Source of the DNA: Verrucomicrobiales bacterium
Lineage (GTDB): Bacteria > Verrucomicrobiota > Verrucomicrobiia > Verrucomicrobiales > DEV007
DNA: 14,227 bases
Assembly: GCA_013003335.1 (NCBI GenBank)
Contig: JABDJT010000184.1
Span: 1 to 14,227 of the forward strand
Direction of reading: 5' to 3'
The notes beneath the pieces were generated by a model. It worked only from the letters and a program-made list of their open reading frames with translations. It was not told the DNA's origin and did no database searches. Position 1 is the stretch's first letter. Every line of letters begins with the position of its first letter. Positions 1-8,048 of the stretch are shown piece after piece. Made by a program: the position numbers and the translations under genes.

Positions 1-3000
1 GGTTTTGACTACTATTTTGGAATGCCGGTGGTGAACAGCGCGCCGCCTTACGTCTATGTCGAGAACGATAAAGTCGTCGGCGCTGATCCGGATGATCCGC
101 TAAAACTTGAAGGAAGAGGTGCGAAGAACGTGACTCCGATCACCCCGATTCCTCCCGAAGCAGCGCAACGCAGCGCTAACCAGTTCAGCGGCGCGGTTGA
201 GGCGCACAAATTGTTCAATGATTTCGAGGTCGGCACGAAGCTGACGGAAAAGGCGACTGAGTGGATCAAGGCGCGTGACGGGAAGCCGTTCTTTGCCTAC
301 TTCTCGACGACGAACGTGCACCACCCGTTCACACCGGCGAAGCGATTTCAGGGAACGAGCGAGGCGGGATGGTATGGCGACTTTGTTCACGAGCTCGACT
401 GGATTGTCGGCGAGGTGATGGCGAGCCTCGAAGAATCCGGCGTCGCCGACAACACGCTCGTGATTTTCACCAGCGACAACGGCGGGATGTTTAATCACGG
501 CGGCCGTGCTGCCGCGAAGCTCGGCCACAAGATTAATGGTGACCTGTTAGGCTCGAAATTCGGGATCTGGGAAGGCGGACATCGCGTGCCGTTCATCGCC
601 CGGTGGCCCGGAAAAATCGAGGCGGGCACGGTTTCCGATCAGCTGCTCTGCAGCGTCGATTTGATTGCGTCGTTCGCGGCGTTGACCGGACAGGAACTCG
701 AAGACCCGAAGGACAGCATCAACATGCTCCCCGCGCTGACCGGCGATCCGGAGAAGAAGCTGCGCACGGAAATGTTCATGACGCCCAACAAGCAGTCGCA
801 CATGGCACTGCGTCGCGGGAAGTGGATGTTCATTCCTGCGAAAAGCGACGGCGGATTTCGCGGTGGACAGCCCAACCAGCACGCTTGGGGTGGGGCTGCA
901 GTCGCGCCTCTGGTCGGCACGCCAAACAGCTATATTGAGAATGGAAAGATCAAACCGGGCGCTCCACCGGCGCAGCTTTACGATCTTGAGGCAGACGTCA
1001 ATCAGACGAAAAACGTTTATTACGACAATCTGGATTTGGCGAATGAGATGGCTGCCGCGATCAAAAAAGCGCGACACGATGCGGGTTTCAAAGCAGGAGG
1101 TGGATCGAAACCTCAGGCCGCCGGGGCGGCCAGTGACGGAGGGCCGCCTCTGAAAAAATATGACGACTTCAAGCCGGTCGGGAATATTCGCTACAGCTTC
1201 GAGTCGGGAACGCTCGAGGGTTGGGAAATCACCGACGGCAAACTGGGCGAACCGGTGACCGGGCTTCCCGCTCTTGCCGCAAGAAAGGAAGCGCCATTCG
1301 CACGACATGGCAGCCACCATCTTTCCACCCTCGTGGTCAGCAGGGATAAGCCTCTAGCCGATACGCAAACCGGCGTCGTGAAATCTCCAGCTTTCAAGCT
1401 GACCGGAGACAAAGTCGCCTTTCTCGTCGCTGGTGGATTCGACAAAAAGAATCTCTACGTAGCGCTCGTCGATGCCGAATCCGGCGACATTTTAAAACAG
1501 TCGGGAGGATCAAGAGATCACCGGATGCGTCGCGTTGTTTGGGACGTTGCGAAGTGGAAAGACAAAACCGTGCGGTTTGAAGTGGTCGATCGCGTCACCG
1601 GCGGCTGGAGCCATCTTAACGTCGATGATTTTTCCGCGCAGGGCGAGCTGGTTGCAGCTCCTTCAAAGCCGAAACCGAAAGCTGCTGCGCCATCTGCTCC
1701 CGCGCCCGGTCCTGCCCCGAAGAAAGCGGAAAATCTTCGAGCCGCGACCGACAAGCCCAACTTCATCATCATCTTCGCCGACGATCTCGGCTACGGTGAC
1801 ATCAGTTGCTACAACCCGGACGCGCCCGAAACGCCGAACCTCGACAAACTCGCCGCCGAAGGTTTTCGCAGCACCGATTTTTTCATTCCGGCCAATGTCT
1901 GCAGCCCCTCCCGCGCGGCGCTGTTGACCGGCCGATATCCGATGCGTTGTGGCATGCCCGTCGCGCGGAACGAGGGTCACCCGAAATACAAAAACTACGG
2001 ATTTTCTCCTGACGAAATCACCATCCCCGACCTACTGGATTCTGCGGATTACCGCTCGCTGATGGTTGGAAAATGGCACATGGGAATGGAGATCGAAGGT
2101 TCCCATCCACTCGACGCAGGATTCTACGAGCACCTCGGAATCCCGAGTAACTATGAGGGTAAACGTGGCCCCAGTCACAAGACCCTCTATCGCGGCCGCG
2201 AAGTCGAAGCGGAAAACGTTCCCTTCACCGCTCTGACAAAACGCTACACCGATGAGGCCGTGAAATTCATCGACGAGCGGAAAGAGGAACCGTTCCTGCT
2301 CTTTTTCTCCCATCACATTCCGCACACTCCGCACCTGCCGCGAAATCAATTCGTCGGCTCATCCGGCAAAGGGAAGTACAGCGACGTGATCCAGGAACTC
2401 GATCACAGCACCGGCCGAATCATGAAAGCGCTCGCCGATGCCGGCCTCGACGAAAATACGCTCGTCGTTTTCACCTCCGACAACGGCCCCGGCAGAGCCG
2501 GTTCAGCCGGTCCTTTGCGCGGCGGGAAATTCGGCACCCTGGAAGGCGGACACCGCGTCCCGGGAATTTTTCGCTGGCCCGGCCAGATTCCTGCGGAGCA
2601 AGTTTCCGACGTTACGCTGACCAGCATGGATTTGCTGCCGCTCTTCTGCGGCCTCGCCGATGTGGACCTTCCCGGCGATCGCAAAATCGACGGAGCCGAT
2701 ATTTTTCCGATCCTTCAAGGTAAAGAAACCAAATCCCCCCACCAATTTCTTTACTACTACAACGGAACCAACCTGCAGGCCGTCCGCGAAGGCGACTGGA
2801 AATTGCACCTGCCACGCACTCCTGAGGACCAGCCTTTCTGGAACAAGAAACCCGCTCGAATGAAAGTTTTCGTCACCCTCGAAGAAAACACGCTTTTCAA
2901 TTTGAAGGAAGACATCGGCGAAAAACAAAACGTCGCCGAACAGAATCCTGAAGTCGTGGCGCGTCTCTTGAAGCAGGCCGAAAAAATCCGCGCGGAGCTG

Positions 3001-3066
3001 GGCGATGTGAAGGTGAAAGGGAGCGACCAGCGCGAGATCAATTTGGTCGCTCCGCAGGAACGGTAG
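1..3066 (+). CDS. Tandem two-domain sulfatase with internal levanase-type beta-sandwich domain (5' end outside window)
   Basis: The frame is open from base 1, so the gene starts upstream; residue numbers here count from the Met at 22. Residues 1-355 are the C-terminal two thirds of a type I sulfatase: TSDNGG with D152/N153 (metal ligands) and the later GSKFGIWEGGHRVP segment. Its CxPSR site would lie outside the window. Residues 391-543 (FESGTLEGW at the start, TGGWSHLNVDDF at the end) resemble the beta-sandwich domain attached to levanase/GH32-type enzymes. Residues 544-577 are a Pro/Ala/Lys-rich linker. Residues 577-1014 are a complete second sulfatase: DD587-588 in FADDLGYGD, CSPSR with the formylglycine cysteine C627, GKWHMG, and TSDNGP with D820/N821. 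It probably hydrolyses sulfate esters on exported polysaccharide; the substrate is unknown. Two sulfatase domains in one polypeptide are unusual. No frameshift or internal stop is seen. Confidence 0.9.
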   Translation, partial: GFDYYFGMPVVNSAPPYVYVENDKVVGADPDDPLKLEGRGAKNVTPITPIPPEAAQRSANQFSGAVEAHKLFNDFEVGTKLTEKATEWIKARDGKPFFAYFSTTNVHHPFTPAKRFQGTSEAGWYGDFVHELDWIVGEVMASLEESGVADNTLVIFTSDNGGMFNHGGRAAAKLGHKINGDLLGSKFGIWEGGHRVPFIARWPGKIEAGTVSDQLLCSVDLIASFAALTGQELEDPKDSINMLPALTGDPEKKLRTEMFMTPNKQSHMALRRGKWMFIPAKSDGGFRGGQPNQHAWGGAAVAPLVGTPNSYIENGKIKPGAPPAQLYDLEADVNQTKNVYYDNLDLANEMAAAIKKARHDAGFKAGGGSKPQAAGAASDGGPPLKKYDDFKPVGNIRYSFESGTLEGWEITDGKLGEPVTGLPALAARKEAPFARHGSHHLSTLVVSRDKPLADTQTGVVKSPAFKLTGDKVAFLVAGGFDKKNLYVALVDAESGDILKQSGGSRDHRMRRVVWDVAKWKDKTVRFEVVDRVTGGWSHLNVDDFSAQGELVAAPSKPKPKAAAPSAPAPGPAPKKAENLRAATDKPNFIIIFADDLGYGDISCYNPDAPETPNLDKLAAEGFRSTDFFIPANVCSPSRAALLTGRYPMRCGMPVARNEGHPKYKNYGFSPDEITIPDLLDSADYRSLMVGKWHMGMEIEGSHPLDAGFYEHLGIPSNYEGKRGPSHKTLYRGREVEAENVPFTALTKRYTDEAVKFIDERKEEPFLLFFSHHIPHTPHLPRNQFVGSSGKGKYSDVIQELDHSTGRIMKALADAGLDENTLVVFTSDNGPGRAGSAGPLRGGKFGTLEGGHRVPGIFRWPGQIPAEQVSDVTLTSMDLLPLFCGLADVDLPGDRKIDGADIFPILQGKETKSPHQFLYYYNGTNLQAVREGDWKLHLPRTPEDQPFWNKKPARMKVFVTLEENTLFNLKEDIGEKQNVAEQNPEVVARLLKQAEKIRAELGDVKVKGSDQREINLVAPQER

Positions 3067-3073
3067 GCGATTG

Positions 3074-3121
3074 TACGAACCAACAGGGGTTCGTTCGTCG
3101 AACAGACCCTGTTGGTTCGTA
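3074..3121. repeat. Palindromic hairpin repeat, copy 1
   Basis: A perfect 15-bp inverted repeat lies just after the tandem sulfatase gene: TACGAACCAACAGGG at 3074-3088 and its reverse complement at 3107-3121. Inside the loop, GTTCG at 3089-3093 can pair with CGAAC at 3099-3103, extending the hairpin past a 3-nt bulge. No T-tract follows on either strand, so it does not look like a classical intrinsic terminator. A diverged copy lies at 5228-5272, which marks it as a dispersed repeat; it could still act in mRNA 3'-end stability. Confidence 0.85.
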
Positions 3122-3146
3122 GAAACTCTAAACACTGAATTTTTCA

Positions 3147-4565
3147 ATGAAGCACAAGATCGTATCCCCGACAGTTCTGTTCGCTCTGAGTGCTATTTTC
3201 TTTCCGCTGGCTGCGGCAGAAACTGGAAAACCAAACGTCGTTTTTATTTTTATCGATGATATGGGCTACGGCGATATCGGGCCGTTTGGCTCGACGAAAA
3301 ACAAGACGCCGAACCTCGACCGGATGGCGGCTGAGGGGATGAAGCTCACCGATTTTTATGTGAGCGCGACCGCCTGCACACCCTCTCGTGCGGCGCTGAT
3401 GACGGGTTGCTATGCCGACCGGATCAGTATGGATGGACGGGTTTGTTTTCCTGGCGAAGCCCGTGGCCTGAATCCGGAGGAGACCACGATCGCTGAAATG
3501 TTGAAGGCGCAGGGATATGCGACGGGTTGTTTTGGGAAATGGCATCTCGGCGATATGCCGCAACTCATGCCGCTCAATCATGGCTTTGATGAGTACGAAG
3601 GGATTCCCTATTCCAATGACATGTGGGTACATTTGCAGAAGCGGGACTTTCCGCCCTTGCCTTGGATGAAGCAGGACAAGGCGGTGGCCCACATTCCCGA
3701 CGCACCGAGTCAGGCTCTGCTGATCGATGCAATCACGAACGCGACCGTGGATTTCATCAAGCGGAAGAAGGATGAAGCGTTTTTCGTCTACATGCCGCAC
3801 GCGGCAGTGCATCTCCCGCGCCTCGTGAAAAAGGAGGAAGGCGATCGCGCGGATGGCGATGCGACCCGCGCCCAGGTCGAGGCGGTTGATGCGAGCGTTG
3901 GCCGCGTGCTCGAAACGTTGCGTGAGCTTGGGATCGCGGAAAACACGCTCGTCTTTTTCACCTCGGACAATGGGCCCGCAGCCGGGCTTTCACCGGCGCC
4001 GTTGCGCGGTGGCAAGGGCGGTCCGAGATACGAAGGCAATATGCGCATGCCCACCCTGGCGTGGTGGCCGGGAAAAATCCCTGCCGGCAGCGTGTGCTCT
4101 GAGATTGGTCGATCCATCGATATTTTTCCAACGCTCGCCAAACTCTGCGGCGGCGAAGTTCCGACCGATCGAATCATCGATGGTAAGGATATCTCTTCGT
4201 TGCTGACGAATCCCGATGCCAAATCACCGCATAGCGAACTTTATTACGAGTACGAAGGGATTCGCCAGGGGAACTGGAAGCTGGTCAAAATCAGGAAGGC
4301 GTCCCGTCTTTTTGATCTGGCAACCGACATCGGAGAGCAAACCGACATCGCGGCGAAGCACCCTGAAAAAGTCGCCGAACTGGAAAAGCTGCTCGTGGAG
4401 CACAAGGCGAAAGTGACCAGCGCCCGTCGCCCGGCTGGAGCTGTCGCAAATGCGAAGCCGATTCTGACGGAGCCCGGCGATCTGCCGTCTCTCGCGGAAT
4501 ACATGGGCGAGGCGAATTTGAAAACCGTTGGGACTATTTACAAAACTCCGCCGAAGAAAAAGTGA
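3147..4565 (+). CDS. Secreted formylglycine-dependent sulfatase (arylsulfatase family)
   Basis: This 472-aa protein is of usual length for a single-domain type I sulfatase. Residues 1-25 form a signal peptide (basic MKHK, hydrophobic core, LAAAE cleavage region). The catalytic features are complete: D37/D38 in FIDDMGYGD bind calcium, CTPSR at 77-81 carries the cysteine converted to formylglycine, GKWHLG follows, and D274/N275 in TSDNGP complete the metal site. It should hydrolyse sulfate esters outside the cytoplasm; the substrate cannot be read from the sequence. The ATG at 3147 is chosen because it begins the signal peptide; no clear Shine-Dalgarno sequence precedes it. It follows the tandem sulfatase by 80 bp containing a hairpin repeat, and its stop overlaps a GTG start of a DUF1552 fragment (GTGA). 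The two sulfatases may act on one sulfated glycan, which is inference. Confidence 0.93.
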   Translation: MKHKIVSPTVLFALSAIFFPLAAAETGKPNVVFIFIDDMGYGDIGPFGSTKNKTPNLDRMAAEGMKLTDFYVSATACTPSRAALMTGCYADRISMDGRVCFPGEARGLNPEETTIAEMLKAQGYATGCFGKWHLGDMPQLMPLNHGFDEYEGIPYSNDMWVHLQKRDFPPLPWMKQDKAVAHIPDAPSQALLIDAITNATVDFIKRKKDEAFFVYMPHAAVHLPRLVKKEEGDRADGDATRAQVEAVDASVGRVLETLRELGIAENTLVFFTSDNGPAAGLSPAPLRGGKGGPRYEGNMRMPTLAWWPGKIPAGSVCSEIGRSIDIFPTLAKLCGGEVPTDRIIDGKDISSLLTNPDAKSPHSELYYEYEGIRQGNWKLVKIRKASRLFDLATDIGEQTDIAAKHPEKVAELEKLLVEHKAKVTSARRPAGAVANAKPILTEPGDLPSLAEYMGEANLKTVGTIYKTPPKKK

Positions 4566-5218
4566 AGCCTCAGAGAGGTGACTCTTCCCTCGGAAATGTG
4601 CCACCTGATTCCCGTTTCACGCTAAAAATCCCAAATTGCGGAATAGCATCGAATTCTTCCAAACGAATTGAATCGCACTTTGAAATCGCTTCCGCTGCTC
4701 TCATCGCCGGCCTCACGAATGTGATCACCCTGCGCCCCGACACACTGGGCGTGAAGTATTCCGAGCTCGGCCCCTCGAACTCTGTTCACTCGATCGGTCA
4801 TCTTCAGGAAAGCGCCGCGTCAAATGGCTGGACCGGTCTTCAGGCCCGCATGGAAATCGAGAAGCTGCACCTGAAACAGATCGCAAACATGGCGGAGAAG
4901 TTCGACAGCATTCCGGAAGGAAACGGGACAATGCTCGACAACACCTTGATCGTTTACACCTCCTGTTCTTCCGGCGATCATCATTGCGCCGGACATGATT
5001 GGCCTTTCGTTCTGCTGGGCGGGATGGACAAGAAGCTGAAGACGGGCCGCTACATTGAGTATCCAAAATATGGCGACAAAGGCCACCGCACCGCCGGCAA
5101 TCTCTACCTTTCGCTCATGCACGCCGCCGGCATGGAAATGACCGAAACGTTTGGGCAGCAGGACTCAAACCTGAAGGATCTTGATTTGAAAGGGCCTTTA
5201 GTGGAATTGATGGCTTAA
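4562..5218 (+). pseudogene. C-terminal fragment of a DUF1552 (HXXSHH family) protein
   Basis: The open frame is 218 codons from a GTG that overlaps the preceding sulfatase stop (GTGA). From about residue 39 (HFEIASAALIAGLTNVITL) to the end it matches the C-terminal portion of DUF1552 proteins as I know them: IPEGNGTMLDNTLIVYTS, HDWPFVLLGG, GRYIEYP, GNLYLSLMHAAG and the terminal GPLVELMA. The family's N-terminal half, including the Tat-like export signal, is absent, and residues 1-38 look unrelated to any domain I recognise. An intact member in this window (9298-10671) is 457 aa, so roughly half the protein is missing. The preferred reading is a 5'-truncated relic. The alternative is a short translated protein coupled to the sulfatase; the uninterrupted frame keeps that open. 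It belongs to a different subgroup from the intact copy, since the loop around VHSIGHL differs. Confidence 0.7.
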
Positions 5219-5227
5219 GAGTTTCAG

Positions 5228-5272
5228 ATGAACCAACAGGGTTTGTTCGCCGATCATACCCTGTTGATTCGT
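5228..5272. repeat. Palindromic hairpin repeat, copy 2
   Basis: ATGAACCAACAGGG at 5228-5241 pairs imperfectly with CCCTGTTGATTCGT at 5259-5272; 12 of 14 positions are Watson-Crick. The arms, and to a lesser degree the loop (TTTGTTCGCCGATCATA), resemble the repeat at 3074-3121, and arm-to-arm spacing is almost the same (31 versus 32 bp). It lies between the convergent ends of the DUF1552 fragment and the minus-strand operon. The remaining sequence to 5403 shows nothing recognisable. It has no T-tract, so a terminator role is not supported. Confidence 0.75.
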
Positions 5273-5403
5273 AAAAATCTGAGTCAATATATCGAAAGCA
5301 CGAAGGTTAAAATACGTTTCGGGATATCGATTGATGGGAACAAATCATTCCAGGTATTCTGTGCCTCTTCAGCCGCCTTGCTAATTGACTGTCTCATCCT
5401 TGT

Positions 5404-6699
5404 TCAATACTTCGGAAAGATGTCCGGAGTTGGAAACCGTTCTTCGTGGGTGGCTTTGTGATCTCGCAGATATTCCTCACGCGGGACATGGAGGTCGAGC
5501 CAGGTGGCGGGACGAATGCGGACGACCTTTGTGGGGCGAATGCCCTCAGTGATGAGGTCGGTTTCGAAACGTATTTGGATTCCGCTGCTTCCCAATGGAA
5601 TCTCGCCCTTTGTTTTCCTGACTTCGAGGATGGGGCCTTTCGAGGCCATCTGGGCGGTGCCCGCTGTTCCTCCGGCCCAATGTTTCAAGGTCTTCTCGGC
5701 CGCTGCCATCAGGGCCCGGCTGTCTTTTTTGAAATCTGCGTAGAGCGATTGATCGATGCCTCCAAAAAGAGTTGCGGTCACGGTGGCACTTCCAAATTTG
5801 CCATATTCAACGGCGTCAACGAAAGCAGGCACCCAGCGACTTTTGATGAAGACTTTATGCGTCTCGTTCTGATTGCGAGTGGCGCGTTGCATTGCGGCAT
5901 CGTCCAGCCAGATGTCGGAGATGTGAAACCGGGTGAAGACACCGCCGGGTGTAGGCTTCCAAGTGATGCCAAGCAGGACGGGCTGATCCTTGAGAGATTT
6001 CTTGCCGCTGGCGGGCCAGGTCCCTTCGTCGATCAAATCCTGAATTCCGAGAAACTCACGGCCGCGCCAGATGCGGGTGGCGGCGTCGATGGTCATGGTT
6101 TCCTCTTCGGCCTCTTTGTCTCCGCCTTTTTTCGGTTCACGAATTGCGAAGATCATTCCCTGACCGCTCTGTATATCTACTTCCTTAAGTTTCCAGACCA
6201 AACCGATACGAAGGCAGTAGCTGGGCTCGTCTTCGAGGAGAAGGACGTGGTTTTCGGCGGGCGCCGAGCCGACGCCGGCGTTGCCTTCTTTTTTCAATCG
6301 GTTGTCGACCGGCAATACTGGCACGGCGGAAGTTTTCGGGTCGGGCGGGAGAAAGGCCCGAACGTGCATCATCGTGCCGAGCGGGATATCGCGGAGATCC
6401 GCCGACGCACCGTGGTAGCGGACAATGCCATACGGCAGCATTGCAAACGGGTTCGGGGGGATGAACCGGAATTTACCATCGCTTTGCACGCGGATGCTTC
6501 CGCGGCGATTGGCATGATCCACAAAGGTCAGTTCGCCTCGGTAGGAGTGCGCTTTTTCTATGGGTGGAAATTTTCCCGCTTCAGGACGGAAGATTTCGGT
6601 TTCTGGATCTTGTCCGACGGTGGCAGCAGCAACGAAGAACGCAGCAAACGGTGCCAAAAGGCGTATGCAGGGATGAAAAGCCGGGAACCTGAAACGCAT
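5404..6699 (-). CDS. Secreted protein of unknown function, paralog 1 of a tandem trio (last gene of operon)
   Basis: This is a 431-aa protein with an N-terminal signal peptide (hydrophobic run to about residue 29). I do not recognise a named family. By eye it matches the next two upstream genes over nearly its whole length. Shared blocks are FRPEAGKFPP, YRGELTFVDHANRRGSIRV (53-71), FAMLPYGIVRYHG (85-97), ADLRDIPLGT, ENHVLLLEDEPSYC (149-162), DAATRIWRGRE, LGITWKPTP, FHISDIWLDD, SATVTATLFGG and the final RFPTPDIFPKY. The segments near residues 53-115 and 165-260 both read like short beta-barrel modules, suggestive of OB-like folds; this is inference. The start is supported by AGGA in the 5-nt gap after the upstream stop, so it is probably translated with its neighbours. 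A role with the operon's cytochrome c protein in the cell envelope is plausible but unproven. Confidence 0.88.
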   Translation of the reverse strand: MRFRFPAFHPCIRLLAPFAAFFVAAATVGQDPETEIFRPEAGKFPPIEKAHSYRGELTFVDHANRRGSIRVQSDGKFRFIPPNPFAMLPYGIVRYHGASADLRDIPLGTMMHVRAFLPPDPKTSAVPVLPVDNRLKKEGNAGVGSAPAENHVLLLEDEPSYCLRIGLVWKLKEVDIQSGQGMIFAIREPKKGGDKEAEEETMTIDAATRIWRGREFLGIQDLIDEGTWPASGKKSLKDQPVLLGITWKPTPGGVFTRFHISDIWLDDAAMQRATRNQNETHKVFIKSRWVPAFVDAVEYGKFGSATVTATLFGGIDQSLYADFKKDSRALMAAAEKTLKHWAGGTAGTAQMASKGPILEVRKTKGEIPLGSSGIQIRFETDLITEGIRPTKVVRIRPATWLDLHVPREEYLRDHKATHEERFPTPDIFPKY

Positions 6700-6704
6700 A
6701 TCCT

Positions 6705-8048
6705 TCAGTATTTCGGAAAGATGTCGGGAGTTGGAAAGCGGTTTTCGGGGCTGTTCTGGAAAAGGTATTCCTCTCGGGGGATTTGGGTCTTGGGCCAGCT
6801 TTCGGGGCGGACACGGACAATTCTTCCGGGGCGAATGCCTTCGATGATCAGGTCGGTCTCGAACTGAATTTGGATGCCACTGCTGCCCACAGGAATTTCT
6901 CCGTCTACTTTGGTTACTCCGAGAATTTTGCCGCTGGAAGCAATGTGGCCCGGGCCGTAGTGGCCTGCGGTGTGCTTCAAGGTATTCTCGGCCCCATTTA
7001 TCTGCGCCCCGATGCCTCTCTTGAAATCATTGTAGAGTGCGGAATTCATGCCACCGAATAATGTCGCGGTTACAGTCGCTCGCCCGAACTTGCCGTACTC
7101 GATGGCATCCACCCAGGCCGGCATCCAGCGGCTGCGAATGAAGGTTTTGTGCGTCTCGGTTTGAAATTCGGCAGCGTGTTGGATGGAATCATCGTCCAGC
7201 CAAATATCGGAAATGTGAAATTGAGTGAAGGCACCACTCAACCCATCCCCCGGCGCTGGCTTCCAGGTGATCCCGAGCAGAACAGCCTGCCCACCAAGAT
7301 CTTTTTTCCCGCTGGCAGGCCACGCTTTTTCAGTGATCAGGTCCGCGACTTTGATGCGCTCGCGGCCACGCCAAATGCGGGTGGCGGCGTCGAAAGTCAA
7401 TGCCTGATCTTCGAATTTATCACTTTTGTCGGCGTCGGTCTTCGGTTCTCGACTGGCGATGATTTTGCCGGCGTTGTTGTTCTTGATGTCGATTTCTTTC
7501 AGCTTCCAGACCAAGCCCTCGCGCAGGCAATGGCTGGGCTCATCTTCAAGGAGAAGGACATGGTTTTCGGCAGGCGCAGTACCGGTGCCTCGATAATGCC
7601 CCACGTCTTTGTCCTTGTTGTCGATCGGCAACACGGGAACGGCGGAGATCTTCGGGTCCGGTGGGAGAAAGCCACGAACGTGCAGCACGGTGCCAAGCGA
7701 AATGTCGCGCAGATCCGCCGGAGCGCCGTGATATCGAATGACGCCGTAGGGCAGCATAGCAAAGGGTTGCGGGTCATTTCGGTAAAACTTTCCATCGCCC
7801 GCCACACGGATACTTCCGCGCCGATTGGCGTGATCAACAAAGACCAGTTCGCCACGATAAGAATGGGCCTTTTCAAGTGGGGGAAACTCTCCCGCCTTCG
7901 GGCGGAAAGGCTCGGTTTCCGGTTCTCCGCCGATTGCGGTTGCATCAACGAGCAACGAACCAGGAATTGCGAACAACAACGAGCAAGCCATGAGCCTCCA
8001 ACGGGGAAGCAATAACAAAGAACTGCGAACTAAGAACCGGGAACTCAT
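6705..8048 (-). CDS. Secreted protein of unknown function, paralog 2 of a tandem trio
   Basis: This 447-aa protein is a close paralog of the genes on both sides; it shares all the long conserved blocks, including YRGELVFVDHANRRGSIRV, ENHVLLLEDEPSHC (C174), TFDAATRIWRGRE and the terminal RFPTPDIFPKY. Its N-terminus is longer than its sisters'. The ATG at 8048 overlaps the upstream stop by one base (TGATG), typical of translational coupling. An internal Met at residue 20 (ATG at 7991) would give a more ordinary signal peptide starting MACSLLFAIPG, so the true start is uncertain. The region at 140-160 and the acidic linker near residue 205 are where the three paralogs differ most. The function is unknown; export and co-expression with the DUF1552 and DUF1592-type genes are all that can be inferred. 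Confidence 0.88.
   Translation of the reverse strand: MSSRFLVRSSLLLLPRWRLMACSLLFAIPGSLLVDATAIGGEPETEPFRPKAGEFPPLEKAHSYRGELVFVDHANRRGSIRVAGDGKFYRNDPQPFAMLPYGVIRYHGAPADLRDISLGTVLHVRGFLPPDPKISAVPVLPIDNKDKDVGHYRGTGTAPAENHVLLLEDEPSHCLREGLVWKLKEIDIKNNNAGKIIASREPKTDADKSDKFEDQALTFDAATRIWRGRERIKVADLITEKAWPASGKKDLGGQAVLLGITWKPAPGDGLSGAFTQFHISDIWLDDDSIQHAAEFQTETHKTFIRSRWMPAWVDAIEYGKFGRATVTATLFGGMNSALYNDFKRGIGAQINGAENTLKHTAGHYGPGHIASSGKILGVTKVDGEIPVGSSGIQIQFETDLIIEGIRPGRIVRVRPESWPKTQIPREEYLFQNSPENRFPTPDIFPKY

Noticed and set aside
3074..3121. Rho-independent terminator after the tandem sulfatase
   Set aside because: The stem is long, but no T-tract follows on either strand and a related copy occurs elsewhere, so a dispersed repeat explains it better.
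5228..5461. A 77-codon plus-strand frame beginning MNQQGLFADHTLL
   Set aside because: It starts inside the hairpin repeat and ends within the 3' end of the convergent paralog gene; no domain or coding signature is seen.
5446..6867. A 473-codon plus-strand open frame opposite the last paralog gene, and further long ones at 7149-8015 and 8558-9250
   Set aside because: They lie antisense to three genes with clear signal peptides and mutual homology; the similar antisense frames arise because the paralogs share sequence and codon use. Their products show no recognisable domain.
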